A stretch of 18,269 nt of DNA, from the NCBI GenBank assembly GCA_030067055.1, contig JASJAL010000065.1, positions 1 to 18,269 on the forward strand. The letters run 5' to 3'. Position numbers and translations under genes: made by a program. This DNA comes from Kiloniellales bacterium (lineage in GTDB: Bacteria > Pseudomonadota > Alphaproteobacteria > Kiloniellales > JAKSBE01). The notes under the pieces are model-generated. The model ran no database searches, was not told where the DNA came from, and worked only from the letters and a program-made list of their open reading frames with translations. This document shows positions 8,365-15,139 of this stretch, piece by piece. How positions within the stretch are numbered: position 1 is the stretch's first letter; every line of letters starts with the position of its first letter.

Positions 8365-8518
8365 CGAAGTCGACCCTCCCTTGGTTCCGCGGCGCCCGTG
8401 TCTTTTTCCTTGTTCCACGGGCTGCCCGCGCCTTGCTGGCTGGGTTGGAGTCTGCGCGACGGCCGGGGCGGCTGGTAGTTTCTAACGGTGTGAAACGTTG
8501 CTATTCTGGGCTAGAAGC
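8365..8518 (-). repeat. Duplicated promoter/5'-leader region, copy B
   Basis: This is the partner of 7144-7290, located between the AraC-family gene and the divergent phosphatase gene. Order and spacing of the shared blocks are kept, including the purine-rich ribosome binding site next to the start codon. The parts between blocks have diverged freely, so the conserved blocks are probably under selection. The likely history is a local duplication that placed a second gene under the same control. Confidence 0.85.
8478..8518. promoter_or_regulatory. AraC-type operator, copy B, in a divergent promoter region
   Basis: The array is gtttctaac (8478-8486), one spacer base, an imperfect inverted partner gtgtgaaac (8488-8496), then gctagaagc (8510-8518), which matches gttagaaac at 7 of 9 positions. 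The last two sites start exactly 22 bp apart, as in copy A. It lies 114 bp upstream of the AraC-family start and 113 bp upstream of the phosphatase start at 8632, so it could control both directions. The weaker match than copy A would fit autoregulation at higher regulator levels (inference). Confidence 0.7.
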
Positions 8519-8601
8519 CGTGCACGACGAGAACTGTCGCGACGTGAAATGGTAGTCTGAATCGGGCCTGGCAGCGTACGAGAGGATACGAAAGGAAAGT
8601 T

Positions 8602-8627
8602 GGGGCGCGGGTCGCCCCGGCGAGGGG
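8602..8627 (+). promoter_or_regulatory. Possible alternating hairpins over the phosphatase ribosome binding site
   Basis: Just upstream of the ATG at 8632, ggggcg (8602-8607) can pair with cgcccc (8613-8618) around a 5-base loop. The cccc of that arm (8615-8618) can instead pair with the gggg of the ribosome binding site (8624-8627) around the loop ggcga. The two pairings exclude each other: one leaves the ribosome binding site free and the other hides it. In a GC-rich genome this may be chance. Confidence 0.35.
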
Positions 8628-8631
8628 ATCG

Positions 8632-10293
8632 ATGACAATCGAGAGACAGGGGGGTATCTCGCAGGCTGCACCGGGCGCTCAGCCGCCCACTGACGCCGTT
8701 CTAGCCGGTCTTGAGCGGATAGCCGCCAGTCCCGACTTCGTACGATCCAAGCGGATGAGGGAATTCCTCCGCTATCTGGTCGAGGCGAAGCTGAGCGGCG
8801 AGGTCGACCGGTCCAAGGAGTTCTCGATCGCGGTCGACGTCTTCGGCCGGGACGAGAACTTCGATCCGCAGACCAGTTCGCTCGTCAGAGTAGAAGCCGG
8901 CAGACTTCGGCGCACGCTGAAGCAGTACTACCTAACCCACGGAAAGGACGATCCCCTCAGGATCGAGATCCCCAAAGGCAAATACGTGGCCGAATTCCGC
9001 ATGGTCGGCGATCGCGGGAACCAGCCGGCGTCCCCCGTTGAAAGTTCCGCTCCGGCGCCTGCCCCGGTCGAAGCCGGTGACGGCGGCCAGGCCGGACCGG
9101 CCGCTGCCGCCGCGACCCGGAAGAGGGCCACGAACGGCTCCAGGCCGCCGACCATCCTAGTGGTCGACGACGAACCGCAGGTCGAGGCCCTGATCACGCA
9201 GAAATTCCGTCGTCGGGTTCGCGACGGCAGCCTGTCGTTTCTCTTCGCGCATGACGGCGAGGAGGCCCTGGACACCCTGCTCCGGACCTCAGACATCGAC
9301 ATGATCCTGACCGACATCAACATGCCGCGCATGGACGGCCTGACCCTTCTGGATCATCTGCCCGAGGTCAACCCGATGCTGATGGCGGTCGTCGTCACGG
9401 CCTATGGCGACATGCCGAACATCCGCACGGCGATGAACCGGGGCGCCTTCGATTTCATCACCAAGCCGATCGATTTCGACGACCTCACCGCGACCATGGA
9501 GCGCGCGCTCGCGCAGACGACCATCCTGCGCGAGGCGGCCGTTGAGCACGACCAGCTGCTCGGCCTGCGCCAGGAGCTGACGATCGCGCGGGGCATACAG
9601 AGCTCGCTCTTGCCGGACCACCTGCCGCAAGAGCAGCGCTTTGCCGTCCATGGCCGGAGCAAGCCCGCCGCCGAGTTCGGCAGCGACTTCTACGACGTCT
9701 TCCCCATCGACGACGACCGCTGGGGCATCCTGATCGGCGACGCCTCGGGCCGGGGCATCGGCGCCGCGCTCGGCATGGCGGTCTCGCGCACCGCCATCCG
9801 GACGGCGGCCCTGACCGGGCTCTGCGTGAAAAGCAGCGTCGCACGCCTGAATGACCTGCTCTCCGAGCATTCCGGATCGGAGATCCTGGCGTCGCTGTTC
9901 TTCGGGACCTACGACGCGGCGACGGGGACTCTGGCCTATGTCAATGCCGGCCATCAGCTGCCCTACGTCCTCCGGGCCGGGGGAGAGCTCGAAATCCTGT
10001 CCGGCGAACCGGGTTCGCCCGCCGGCCAGCGGACGGAGGCCACCTACGCGGCGCACGAAACGACCCTGGCCCCGGGCGAAAGCCTGTTGCTTTACACCGA
10101 CGGCGTGCCCAGGGCCTTCGATGGCGACCACCGGCAGTTCTCCATCGGGCGGCTGGAGGAGGTGCTGGGCGCCGGATTCGAACTCTCGTCACAGGACCTG
10201 GCCGAGCGCGTGCTGGTGGCGGTCGAATCCTTCGTCGGCGGGGCCGAGCAGACGGACGACATCACCTGCATGGCGCTCAAACGACTCGCATAG
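8632..10293 (+). CDS. Response regulator-SpoIIE (PP2C) phosphatase fused to an N-terminal cyclase/TPR-associated domain
   Basis: A 553-residue cytoplasmic protein in three parts. Residues 22-123 (LERIAASPDF..., REFLRYLVEAKL..., FGRDENFDPQ..., VRVEAGRLRRTLKQYY..., IPKGKYVAEF) match a domain I know from the N-termini of alphaproteobacterial adenylate cyclases and TPR/TolB proteins, possibly a winged helix. An Ala/Pro linker follows (130-172). The receiver domain (about 173-298) keeps acidic D179/D180, phospho-acceptor D228, T256 and K278. The phosphatase domain (about 318-553) is RsbU/SpoIIE-like, with GIQSSLLPDHLP, metal ligands D352 (GSDFYD), D370 (IGDASGRG), D490 (TDGV) and D542/D543 (TDDIT). 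It probably dephosphorylates a serine on an anti-anti-sigma-type protein, switched by phosphorylation. No such partner is in the window. The start has GAGGGG a few bases upstream. The stop overlaps a palindrome. Confidence 0.9.
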   Translation: MTIERQGGISQAAPGAQPPTDAVLAGLERIAASPDFVRSKRMREFLRYLVEAKLSGEVDRSKEFSIAVDVFGRDENFDPQTSSLVRVEAGRLRRTLKQYYLTHGKDDPLRIEIPKGKYVAEFRMVGDRGNQPASPVESSAPAPAPVEAGDGGQAGPAAAAATRKRATNGSRPPTILVVDDEPQVEALITQKFRRRVRDGSLSFLFAHDGEEALDTLLRTSDIDMILTDINMPRMDGLTLLDHLPEVNPMLMAVVVTAYGDMPNIRTAMNRGAFDFITKPIDFDDLTATMERALAQTTILREAAVEHDQLLGLRQELTIARGIQSSLLPDHLPQEQRFAVHGRSKPAAEFGSDFYDVFPIDDDRWGILIGDASGRGIGAALGMAVSRTAIRTAALTGLCVKSSVARLNDLLSEHSGSEILASLFFGTYDAATGTLAYVNAGHQLPYVLRAGGELEILSGEPGSPAGQRTEATYAAHETTLAPGESLLLYTDGVPRAFDGDHRQFSIGRLEEVLGAGFELSSQDLAERVLVAVESFVGGAEQTDDITCMALKRLA

Positions 10294-10351
10294 GGCGTTT
10301 TCCGATCAGATGGAATCGCTTTGCGATCCATCTGGCCGGATGTAACGCCCT
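10292..10351. repeat. Long palindrome 1 at the end of the phosphatase gene
   Basis: A nearly continuous 60-base stem-loop. The outer arms are agggcgtt (10292-10299) and aacgccct (10344-10351), the middle arms are tccg and cgga, and the inner stem is 10307-10319 with 10323-10334 (one bulged A) around a ttt loop. It begins inside the TAG stop codon. It shares the core ccgatcaga...tctggccgg with the reverse complement of palindrome 2. There is no T-tract, so it may be a mobile palindromic repeat rather than a classical terminator, though it could stop transcription from both convergent genes. Confidence 0.8.
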
Positions 10352-10362
10352 GACCTTCAACG

Positions 10363-10416
10363 CTAGCGCAATACTCCCGGCCAGACGCGAACGCGTCTGA
10401 TCGGGAAGTGCGCTAG
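10363..10416. repeat. Palindrome 2, inverted relative to palindrome 1
   Basis: The outer arms are ctagcgca (10363-10370) and tgcgctag (10409-10416). Inside, cccg (10376-10379) pairs with cggg (10402-10405), and cagacgcg (10382-10389) pairs with cgcgtctg (10392-10399) across aa. The two-base mismatch between the inner stems (gc against at) is the mirror image of the one in palindrome 1 (at against gc), so the two are related elements in opposite orientation, as in BIME-like arrays. The remaining sequence to 10526 shows nothing assignable. Confidence 0.75.
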
Positions 10417-10526
10417 TCAGAAGCGCTCGGCCGCACCAGTTAGGATCTTCGCCTAGCGGAGGACGGGTTGCCGGCGTCCTTTCTCAACGACTCCCGAGCC
10501 CGGCCCCGGCCCGGCGGCCACACATG

Positions 10527-11303
10527 TCAGTTCAAGAGCTGCCACTTCTTGCCAAGCTCTTCGAAGAAACCGCGTTCCTGCTTGAGGGCGATCCAGGTGT
10601 TCACGTAGTTGATCCAGACCTGGTCGCCCTGTGGCAGAAGCATGGCGATCGGCGTCGGCGCCTTGGGCGCGGAAACCGGAACGATCATCATCTGCGGATA
10701 CTTGGCCACCAACTTGTTCGCCTCGACGTTCGAGGTGATGTGCGCATCGGCGCGGCCGGCCAGAACCTCCTGAAAATCGCGCGCCGGAGCCTCGACGATT
10801 TGGTGCTTGGCGTCCGGGAAGAATTGTTTGACCTGCTTTTCCTGCGTGGTGCCGAGGGTTGCCGCGACCGTGACATCGGCCCGGTCGAGATCCGCCCAAT
10901 CCTTGAAGCGGTCGGCGTTCTTGGCAAGGATCAGGGGCACGGTCGCCAGCGAGAAGTAGCTGCTGGAATAGCCCGCCGACTTGGCGCGCGACGGCGAGAC
11001 CGAGGCCGACCCGGTCATGTGGTACTTGCCGGAGGTCACGCCGTTGACCAGCGTCTTCCAATCCGTGGGCACGAATTCGACCTCCACGCCAAGGTCCTTC
11101 GCCAGCTCGCTCATGACGTCGATGTCGTAGCCGGTGTAGCTGTTGGTCGCAGGGTCCTTCATCGTCATGGGATTCCAGTCGCCGGTGGTGCCGACCTTCA
11201 ACACGCCGTTGCTCAAGACATCCTGCAACGCCGATTGCGCGTGGGCCTGCGCGGCAAGCGCGACCAAGAGGAGCGCCGCCGGGACCGCCTTCAAGAGTTT
11301 CAT
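10527..11303 (-). CDS. Periplasmic amino-acid-type ABC substrate-binding protein
   Basis: A 258-residue exported protein of the SBP_bac_3 family. The signal peptide covers residues 1-22 (MKLLKAVPAALLLVALAAQA then HA|QS). The mature protein starts with the usual first strand LKVGTTGDWNPMTM (about 35-48), then SYTGYDIDVMSELAKDLGVE, VEFVPTDWKTLVNGVTSGKY, and the inter-lobe segment ending in ASVSPSRAKSAGYSSSYF. In lobe two are ATLGTTQEKQ and FQEVLAGRADAHITSNVEAN. The opening resembles the cyclohexadienyl dehydratase (PheC)-like branch as well as polar amino acid binding proteins, so a periplasmic enzyme is a minor alternative. GGAGG six nt before the ATG fixes the start. It is divergent from the ATPase and permease genes and very probably feeds that transporter. 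The ligand is likely a small carboxylate or amino-acid-like compound. Confidence 0.88.
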   Translation of the reverse strand: MKLLKAVPAALLLVALAAQAHAQSALQDVLSNGVLKVGTTGDWNPMTMKDPATNSYTGYDIDVMSELAKDLGVEVEFVPTDWKTLVNGVTSGKYHMTGSASVSPSRAKSAGYSSSYFSLATVPLILAKNADRFKDWADLDRADVTVAATLGTTQEKQVKQFFPDAKHQIVEAPARDFQEVLAGRADAHITSNVEANKLVAKYPQMMIVPVSAPKAPTPIAMLLPQGDQVWINYVNTWIALKQERGFFEELGKKWQLLN

Positions 11304-11445
11304 GGATCGCCTCCCTGCGTTGGTGCCGAACCCCGATCATCGCGTGGAACGCCGTGCATTGCAACGCACTAAACTTATTGCATGTGGCTCAACAAGGTGG
11401 TGAAGTGTCCAGACAGGGAATCTCTGGTCCGGGACCTCTAGAGCC
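11304..11445. promoter_or_regulatory. Divergent promoter region of the uptake cluster
   Basis: These 142 bases must contain the promoters for the binding protein (minus) and the ATPase-led operon (plus). The centre (about 11355-11385) is noticeably AT-richer than its surroundings and contains attgca twice in direct orientation (11358-11363 and 11377-11382, 19 bp apart). Read across both, ttgca on one strand and tgcaa on the other also give an interrupted inverted repeat. This is a plausible operator for the XRE-cupin regulator of the operon. The assignment is inference from position. Confidence 0.4.
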
Positions 11446-12198
11446 ATGCAATCCGCCGCTGCGAACCCGCTCATTCGCATTATGGAGGTGTCCAAGTACT
11501 TTGGCGACTTCCAGGCGCTCAAGGCGGTGTCGCTCGAGGTCGCGCTGGGCGAGCGCGTGGTGGTTTGCGGCCCTTCTGGGTCTGGAAAATCGACTCTGAT
11601 CCGCTGCATCAATCGACTGGAAAAGCACGAGAGCGGCCGGATCATCGTCGAGGGCGTGGAGCTGAACGACACGCGTGACAGCCTGAACGCCATCCGCTCC
11701 AACGTCGGCATGGTGTTCCAGCAGTTCAACCTCTTCCCGCACCTGACGGTCCTGGAGAACCTGACGCTCGGCCCCATGCGGACGCGAAAGCTGACCAAGG
11801 CGGAAGCCCGCGACCTGGCCATGCGCTATCTCGAACGGGTGCGGATCCCCGAACAGGCCGAGAAGTACCCCCGGCAGCTATCCGGCGGGCAGCAGCAGCG
11901 CGTCGCCATCGCCCGCTCCTTGTGCATGGAGCCGCGCATCATGCTGTTCGACGAGCCGACGTCGGCCCTGGACCCGGAGATGATCAACGAGGTGCTGGAG
12001 GTCATGACGGAACTGGCGGGCAGCGGCATGACCATGATCTGCGTGACCCACGAGATGGGGTTCGCCCGGCGCGTGGCGGACAAGATGGTGTTCATGGACC
12101 ATGGCGAGATCGTCGAGATGGCCGCGCCTCAGGTCTTCTTCACGCAGCCGGAGAGCCCGCGCTGTCAGGACTTTCTCCAAAAGATCCTGCACCACTAG
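11446..12198 (+). CDS. Polar amino acid-type ABC transporter ATPase (GlnQ/HisP family)
   Basis: A 250-residue ATPase, the usual length for this family. Walker A GPSGSGKST is at 42-50, the Q-loop glutamine lies in FQQFNLFPHLTVLEN (about 91-105), the signature LSGGQQQR is at 145-152, Walker B IMLFDE at 165-170 has catalytic E170, the D-loop SALD is at 173-176 and the switch histidine is H202. The FQQFNLFPH and DEPTSALDPEM segments are characteristic of the polar amino acid uptake subfamily. It powers import with the permease encoded 10 nt downstream and the divergent binding protein. The ribosome binding site for the ATG at 11446 is weak; an in-frame Met at 11482 is possible but would leave a short N-terminus. 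It is the first gene of a seven-kilobase-scale cluster read in the plus direction. Confidence 0.95.
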   Translation: MQSAAANPLIRIMEVSKYFGDFQALKAVSLEVALGERVVVCGPSGSGKSTLIRCINRLEKHESGRIIVEGVELNDTRDSLNAIRSNVGMVFQQFNLFPHLTVLENLTLGPMRTRKLTKAEARDLAMRYLERVRIPEQAEKYPRQLSGGQQQRVAIARSLCMEPRIMLFDEPTSALDPEMINEVLEVMTELAGSGMTMICVTHEMGFARRVADKMVFMDHGEIVEMAAPQVFFTQPESPRCQDFLQKILHH

Positions 12199-12208
12199 GG
12201 CCTGGGTG

Positions 12209-12949
12209 ATGAAAAAGGCCCTCCTATTCCTGGCACTGGCCGCTTTGTTGGGCGGTTGCTCGGACAAGTGGGGCTGGTACGTCGTCAACCCGGCGACCCT
12301 GTCGGGCGGCACCAATCTGAAGTTCCTGCTGTCCGGCCTCTATTACACGATCCTGCTGTCGGTGACGGCGATTTCCATTTCCGTCGTCACGGGACTTCTG
12401 GTGGCCTTGCCGGGACTCTCGACGAACCGCCTGCTGCGCAGCTTCAACCGATTCTATGTCGAGGTCGTGCGCGCCGTTCCCATCCTGGTGCTGATCCTCT
12501 GGGTCTACTACGGCCTGCCGCAGCTGACCGCTCTGTCGATCACCGTGTTTTGGGCCGGCGTCATTGCGCTGGCGCTTTCGGACAGCGCCTTCGAGGCGGA
12601 AATCTTCCGCGCCGGCATCCAGTCGATCGACAAGGGGCAGTACGAGGCAGCGCATTCGATCTCGCTCAGCTATGCCGACACCATGCGCTTCGTGATCCTG
12701 CCGCAGGCGATCCGACGCATCCTGCCGGCCTTGGGCAACCAGCTGGTCTACATGCTCAAGATGTCGTCCCTGGTGTCGGTGATCGGCATGGGTGAGCTGA
12801 CCCGCAAGGCCAACGAGCTGGTGGTGACGGAATACCGTCCGCTGGAGATCTATACGGTGCTGGTCTTGGAATACCTGGTTCTCATCCTGATCGTCTCCGC
12901 TTCGGTCCGCTGGCTGGAACGGCGGATGCGGGCGGATGAGCGTCATTGA
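12209..12949 (+). CDS. Amino acid ABC transporter permease (HisM/GlnP family) with a lipobox-like N-terminus
   Basis: A 246-residue inner-membrane permease. Transmembrane segments are visible at about 38-66, 87-108, 110-124, 172-192 and 210-232. The cytoplasmic EAA loop, which contacts the ATPase, is at about 145-170 (YEAAHSISLSYADTMRFVIL then PQAIRRILP). The expected GLYYTILLSV opening of this family sits near 43-52. Before it is an unusual N-terminus with a lysine pair, a hydrophobic stretch and LLGGC at 13-17, which looks like a lipoprotein signal. I start at ATG 12209 (a GTG lies directly before it); the frame is open 36 codons further upstream, but that overlaps the ATPase and is arginine-rich noise. 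Only one permease gene is present, so it probably acts as a homodimer. Confidence 0.92.
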   Translation: MKKALLFLALAALLGGCSDKWGWYVVNPATLSGGTNLKFLLSGLYYTILLSVTAISISVVTGLLVALPGLSTNRLLRSFNRFYVEVVRAVPILVLILWVYYGLPQLTALSITVFWAGVIALALSDSAFEAEIFRAGIQSIDKGQYEAAHSISLSYADTMRFVILPQAIRRILPALGNQLVYMLKMSSLVSVIGMGELTRKANELVVTEYRPLEIYTVLVLEYLVLILIVSASVRWLERRMRADERH

Positions 12950-12961
12950 GAGGAAAGCTGG

Positions 12962-13540
12962 ATGTCGGCGTGGATAAGGATGGTCGGAGACGACGAAGCG
13001 GACGCGGCGCTTCTCGAGGTCTTGCAGCTCGCCCGCTCGCCCCACGGCACGGTCGACAACGTGATGCGCGTGCACTCGCTGCGGCCGAATACCATGAAGG
13101 GCCATGTCTTGCTCTACCGGGCAGCGCTGCACGACGCGGCCAACACGCTCGAGCCCTGGCTACAGGAGACGATCAGCTCCTATGTCTCGATCCTCAACGA
13201 CTGCGCCTACTCGCTGGCCAACCACTGGACCAACGCCCGCCACCTGATCGGCGACAGGGCGCGCGCCGACGAGATCGAGAAGGCTCTCCACGCCCGACGT
13301 CCGGTGCAGGCCTTCTCCGGCGCGGAGCTGGCACTGCTGCGCTACGCGGAGAAGCTCACCCTCAGGCCGGGAGAGATGGTAGAGGCGGATGTCGAGGCCT
13401 TGAGGGCGGGCGGCCTGGATGACGGCCAGATCCTCGAGGCGAACCAGATCGTCTGTTACTTCAACTACGTCAACCGCTGCCTCAACGGGCTCGGCGTGAC
13501 CACCGAGGGCGACATCGTTGGTTACTATGCCGAGACGTGA
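12962..13540 (+). CDS. AhpD/CMD-like (peroxidase-related) protein with a degenerate CxxC motif
   Basis: A 192-residue all-helical protein of the carboxymuconolactone decarboxylase/AhpD superfamily, closest in pattern to the 'uncharacterised peroxidase-related' group: a leading MRVHSLRPNTMKGHVLLYRA, a motif helix ISSYVSILNDCAYSLANHW (71-89), AELALLRYAEKLTLRP, and a C-terminal IVCYFNYVNRCLNGLGV. Family members with redox activity carry C-x-x-C followed three residues later by His. Here the positions are C81-x-x-S84 and H88, so the second cysteine, the attacking residue in AhpD, is serine. Peroxidase activity is therefore doubtful, and a decarboxylase-, hydrolase- or isomerase-like role is possible. 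AGGAAA seven nt upstream supports the start. It follows the permease by 12 nt and is part of the same operon. Confidence 0.82.
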   Translation: MSAWIRMVGDDEADAALLEVLQLARSPHGTVDNVMRVHSLRPNTMKGHVLLYRAALHDAANTLEPWLQETISSYVSILNDCAYSLANHWTNARHLIGDRARADEIEKALHARRPVQAFSGAELALLRYAEKLTLRPGEMVEADVEALRAGGLDDGQILEANQIVCYFNYVNRCLNGLGVTTEGDIVGYYAET

Positions 13541-13569
13541 CGCGCTGCGGCGCTAGGGAGACCTCGACC

Positions 13570-14535
13570 ATGGCTTACGCCCGGGCAAGAACGGTGAAGG
13601 CGGATGCGATCCCGGTGATCGACGTGACGCCGTTGCGCGACGGCTCCGACCCGCAGGCCGTCGCGCGGGCCCTGCATGCGGCCAGCCAAGGGCTCGGCTT
13701 CATCTACGTCACCGGTCACGGCATTCCGGAGGAGAGCGTCGAGTCGGCCCGGGCCGCGGCCCTGACGTTCTTCCGCGCAGCCCCGGCGGAGAAGGAAAAG
13801 GTCGGCGTCTCGGGACGACATCGCGGCTGGATCGCCCGCGGCGGCGCGAAGATGCAGGACGACGCCAAGGCGGATCTGAAAGAGAGTTTCATCTGGGGCT
13901 ACCAGGATGCGGAGGGCGCCCTGTCCGACGATCATCCCCTGCGCGGCCCGAACCTCTGGCCGGCCTTCGTGCCGGAGCTCGAAGGCCACGCAATGCGGTT
14001 TTTCCGCCAGGCGCACGAGGTTGCGCAGCTCATGATGCGGGGCTTTGCCCTCGGCCTCGACCTGTCCGAAGACTTCTTCCTGCGCAGCGCTGACCGCCCC
14101 CTCAGTCGGGCGTCCTTCGTCTACTACCCCGCGCAGCCCGAAGCGATGGGCAGCCAGCAGTTCGGGGTCGGCCCACATACGGATTTCGGGGTGTTGACGG
14201 TGCTGTGCCAGGACTCCGTCGGCGGCCTGCAGGTGGAGACGGCCGCGGGCGAATGGATTCATGCGCCGCCGATCGCGGGGACGCTCGTCATCAATGTGGC
14301 CGACTTGCTGGCACGCTGGACCGACGGGGCCTACAAGTCGACACCGCACCGGGTCGTGAACAGTTCCGGGCAGGAGCGGCTGTCCCTGGTGTTGGCCTTC
14401 GACCCGAACCCCGAGACCTTGATCGATCCGCGCGAGATCTATGGCGCCGACTACGAAGCGCGGGAGCCGCCGACCACCTGCGGCGACTACCTGATATGGC
14501 GCTTCGACAAGGCCTTCGCCTACCGGAAATCCTGA
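13570..14535 (+). CDS. 2-oxoglutarate/Fe(II)-dependent oxygenase, isopenicillin N synthase family
   Basis: A 321-residue non-heme iron oxygenase. The N-terminal DIOX_N part (about 14-125) includes GLGFIYVTGHGIPEE. The catalytic double-stranded helix (about 180-285) carries the iron triad H203-x-D205 (GPHTDFG) and H260 (STPHRV), plus R270-x-S272 (RLSLVLAF), which binds the 2-oxoglutarate carboxylate. All are intact, so the enzyme should hydroxylate, desaturate or demethylate a small substrate using O2 and 2-oxoglutarate. I use the ATG at 13570 because GGGAG lies about 9 nt upstream; an in-frame ATG at 13537 would overlap the preceding gene by 4 nt and remains possible. The context with an amino-acid-type transporter suggests that the imported compound or a derivative is its substrate. 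Confidence 0.92.
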   Translation: MAYARARTVKADAIPVIDVTPLRDGSDPQAVARALHAASQGLGFIYVTGHGIPEESVESARAAALTFFRAAPAEKEKVGVSGRHRGWIARGGAKMQDDAKADLKESFIWGYQDAEGALSDDHPLRGPNLWPAFVPELEGHAMRFFRQAHEVAQLMMRGFALGLDLSEDFFLRSADRPLSRASFVYYPAQPEAMGSQQFGVGPHTDFGVLTVLCQDSVGGLQVETAAGEWIHAPPIAGTLVINVADLLARWTDGAYKSTPHRVVNSSGQERLSLVLAFDPNPETLIDPREIYGADYEAREPPTTCGDYLIWRFDKAFAYRKS

Positions 14536-14539
14536 CGCC

Positions 14540-15139
14540 ATGACGCAGAGCGAGACCATAGCACGCGAAGACAGCGTCGACCTGGCGATTGGCGCTGCCC
14601 TGCGCGACCTGCGGGAACGCCGCGGCCTTTCGGCCCGGCAGCTTGCGGCCCACGCGGCGGTCTCGGCGGCGATGGTCAGCCGGATCGAAAACGGTCAGGT
14701 TTCGCCCTCCATCTCGACCCTCAGCGCCTTGAGCAAAGCCCTCGACGTGCCGCTGGTGAGCCTGTTCCGGGAGACCGCTTCGGTCCACACCGACTGTACC
14801 TTCGTGAAGAAGGGTGAGGGCCTGAAATCGACCCGGATCGTCGAGGATCACGTCCACGAGTATGTCGATCTCGCCTTTCACACCCGGCGCGACCTGCAGT
14901 TCGAGGCGCGCATCGTGACGCTGACCCGCCAGGAGACGCGGCCGCCGGTCTACATCGGCCACGGCGTCGTCTTCGTCCACGCAATCCAAGGCGAAGCGAT
15001 TTACGGCTACGGCCAGCAGGACTTCCGCCTGAAGCCCGGCGACAGTTTGAGCCTGGACGCCGAACTCAGCCATGGGTTCAAGAAGGTGATCACAGCCCGG
15101 TTCGTTTTCCTCACCGTGCAGGCGGAGCGGCGGCGATGA
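14540..15139 (+). CDS. XRE-family regulator with C-terminal cupin domain
   Basis: A 199-residue regulator. An XRE helix-turn-helix occupies about 17-72 (LRDLRERRGLSARQLAAHAA, VSAAMVSRIENGQVSPSIST, LSALSKALDVPLVSLF) with the usual recognition helix and the SRIENG turn. A cupin beta-barrel occupies about 105-195 (VYIGHGVVFVHAIQGEAIYG, then FRLKPGDSLSLDAELSHGF). Proteins of this layout, such as PuuR, bind a small metabolite in the cupin and usually repress the catabolic genes next to them. It sits 4 nt after the oxygenase gene and overlaps the next gene by 4 nt, so it is co-transcribed with the pathway and probably regulates the divergent promoter at 11304-11445. The ligand is most likely the imported substrate or an intermediate (inference). 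Confidence 0.92.
   Translation: MTQSETIAREDSVDLAIGAALRDLRERRGLSARQLAAHAAVSAAMVSRIENGQVSPSISTLSALSKALDVPLVSLFRETASVHTDCTFVKKGEGLKSTRIVEDHVHEYVDLAFHTRRDLQFEARIVTLTRQETRPPVYIGHGVVFVHAIQGEAIYGYGQQDFRLKPGDSLSLDAELSHGFKKVITARFVFLTVQAERRR

Noticed and set aside
10292..10351. Classical intrinsic terminator for palindrome 1
   Set aside because: There is no T-run after either arm; the mirrored relation to the next palindrome points to a repeat element, though termination is still possible.
13525..14559. 344-residue minus-strand open frame opposite the oxygenase gene
   Set aside because: The plus-strand frame holds the complete iron and 2-oxoglutarate binding residues; the antisense product has no motif.
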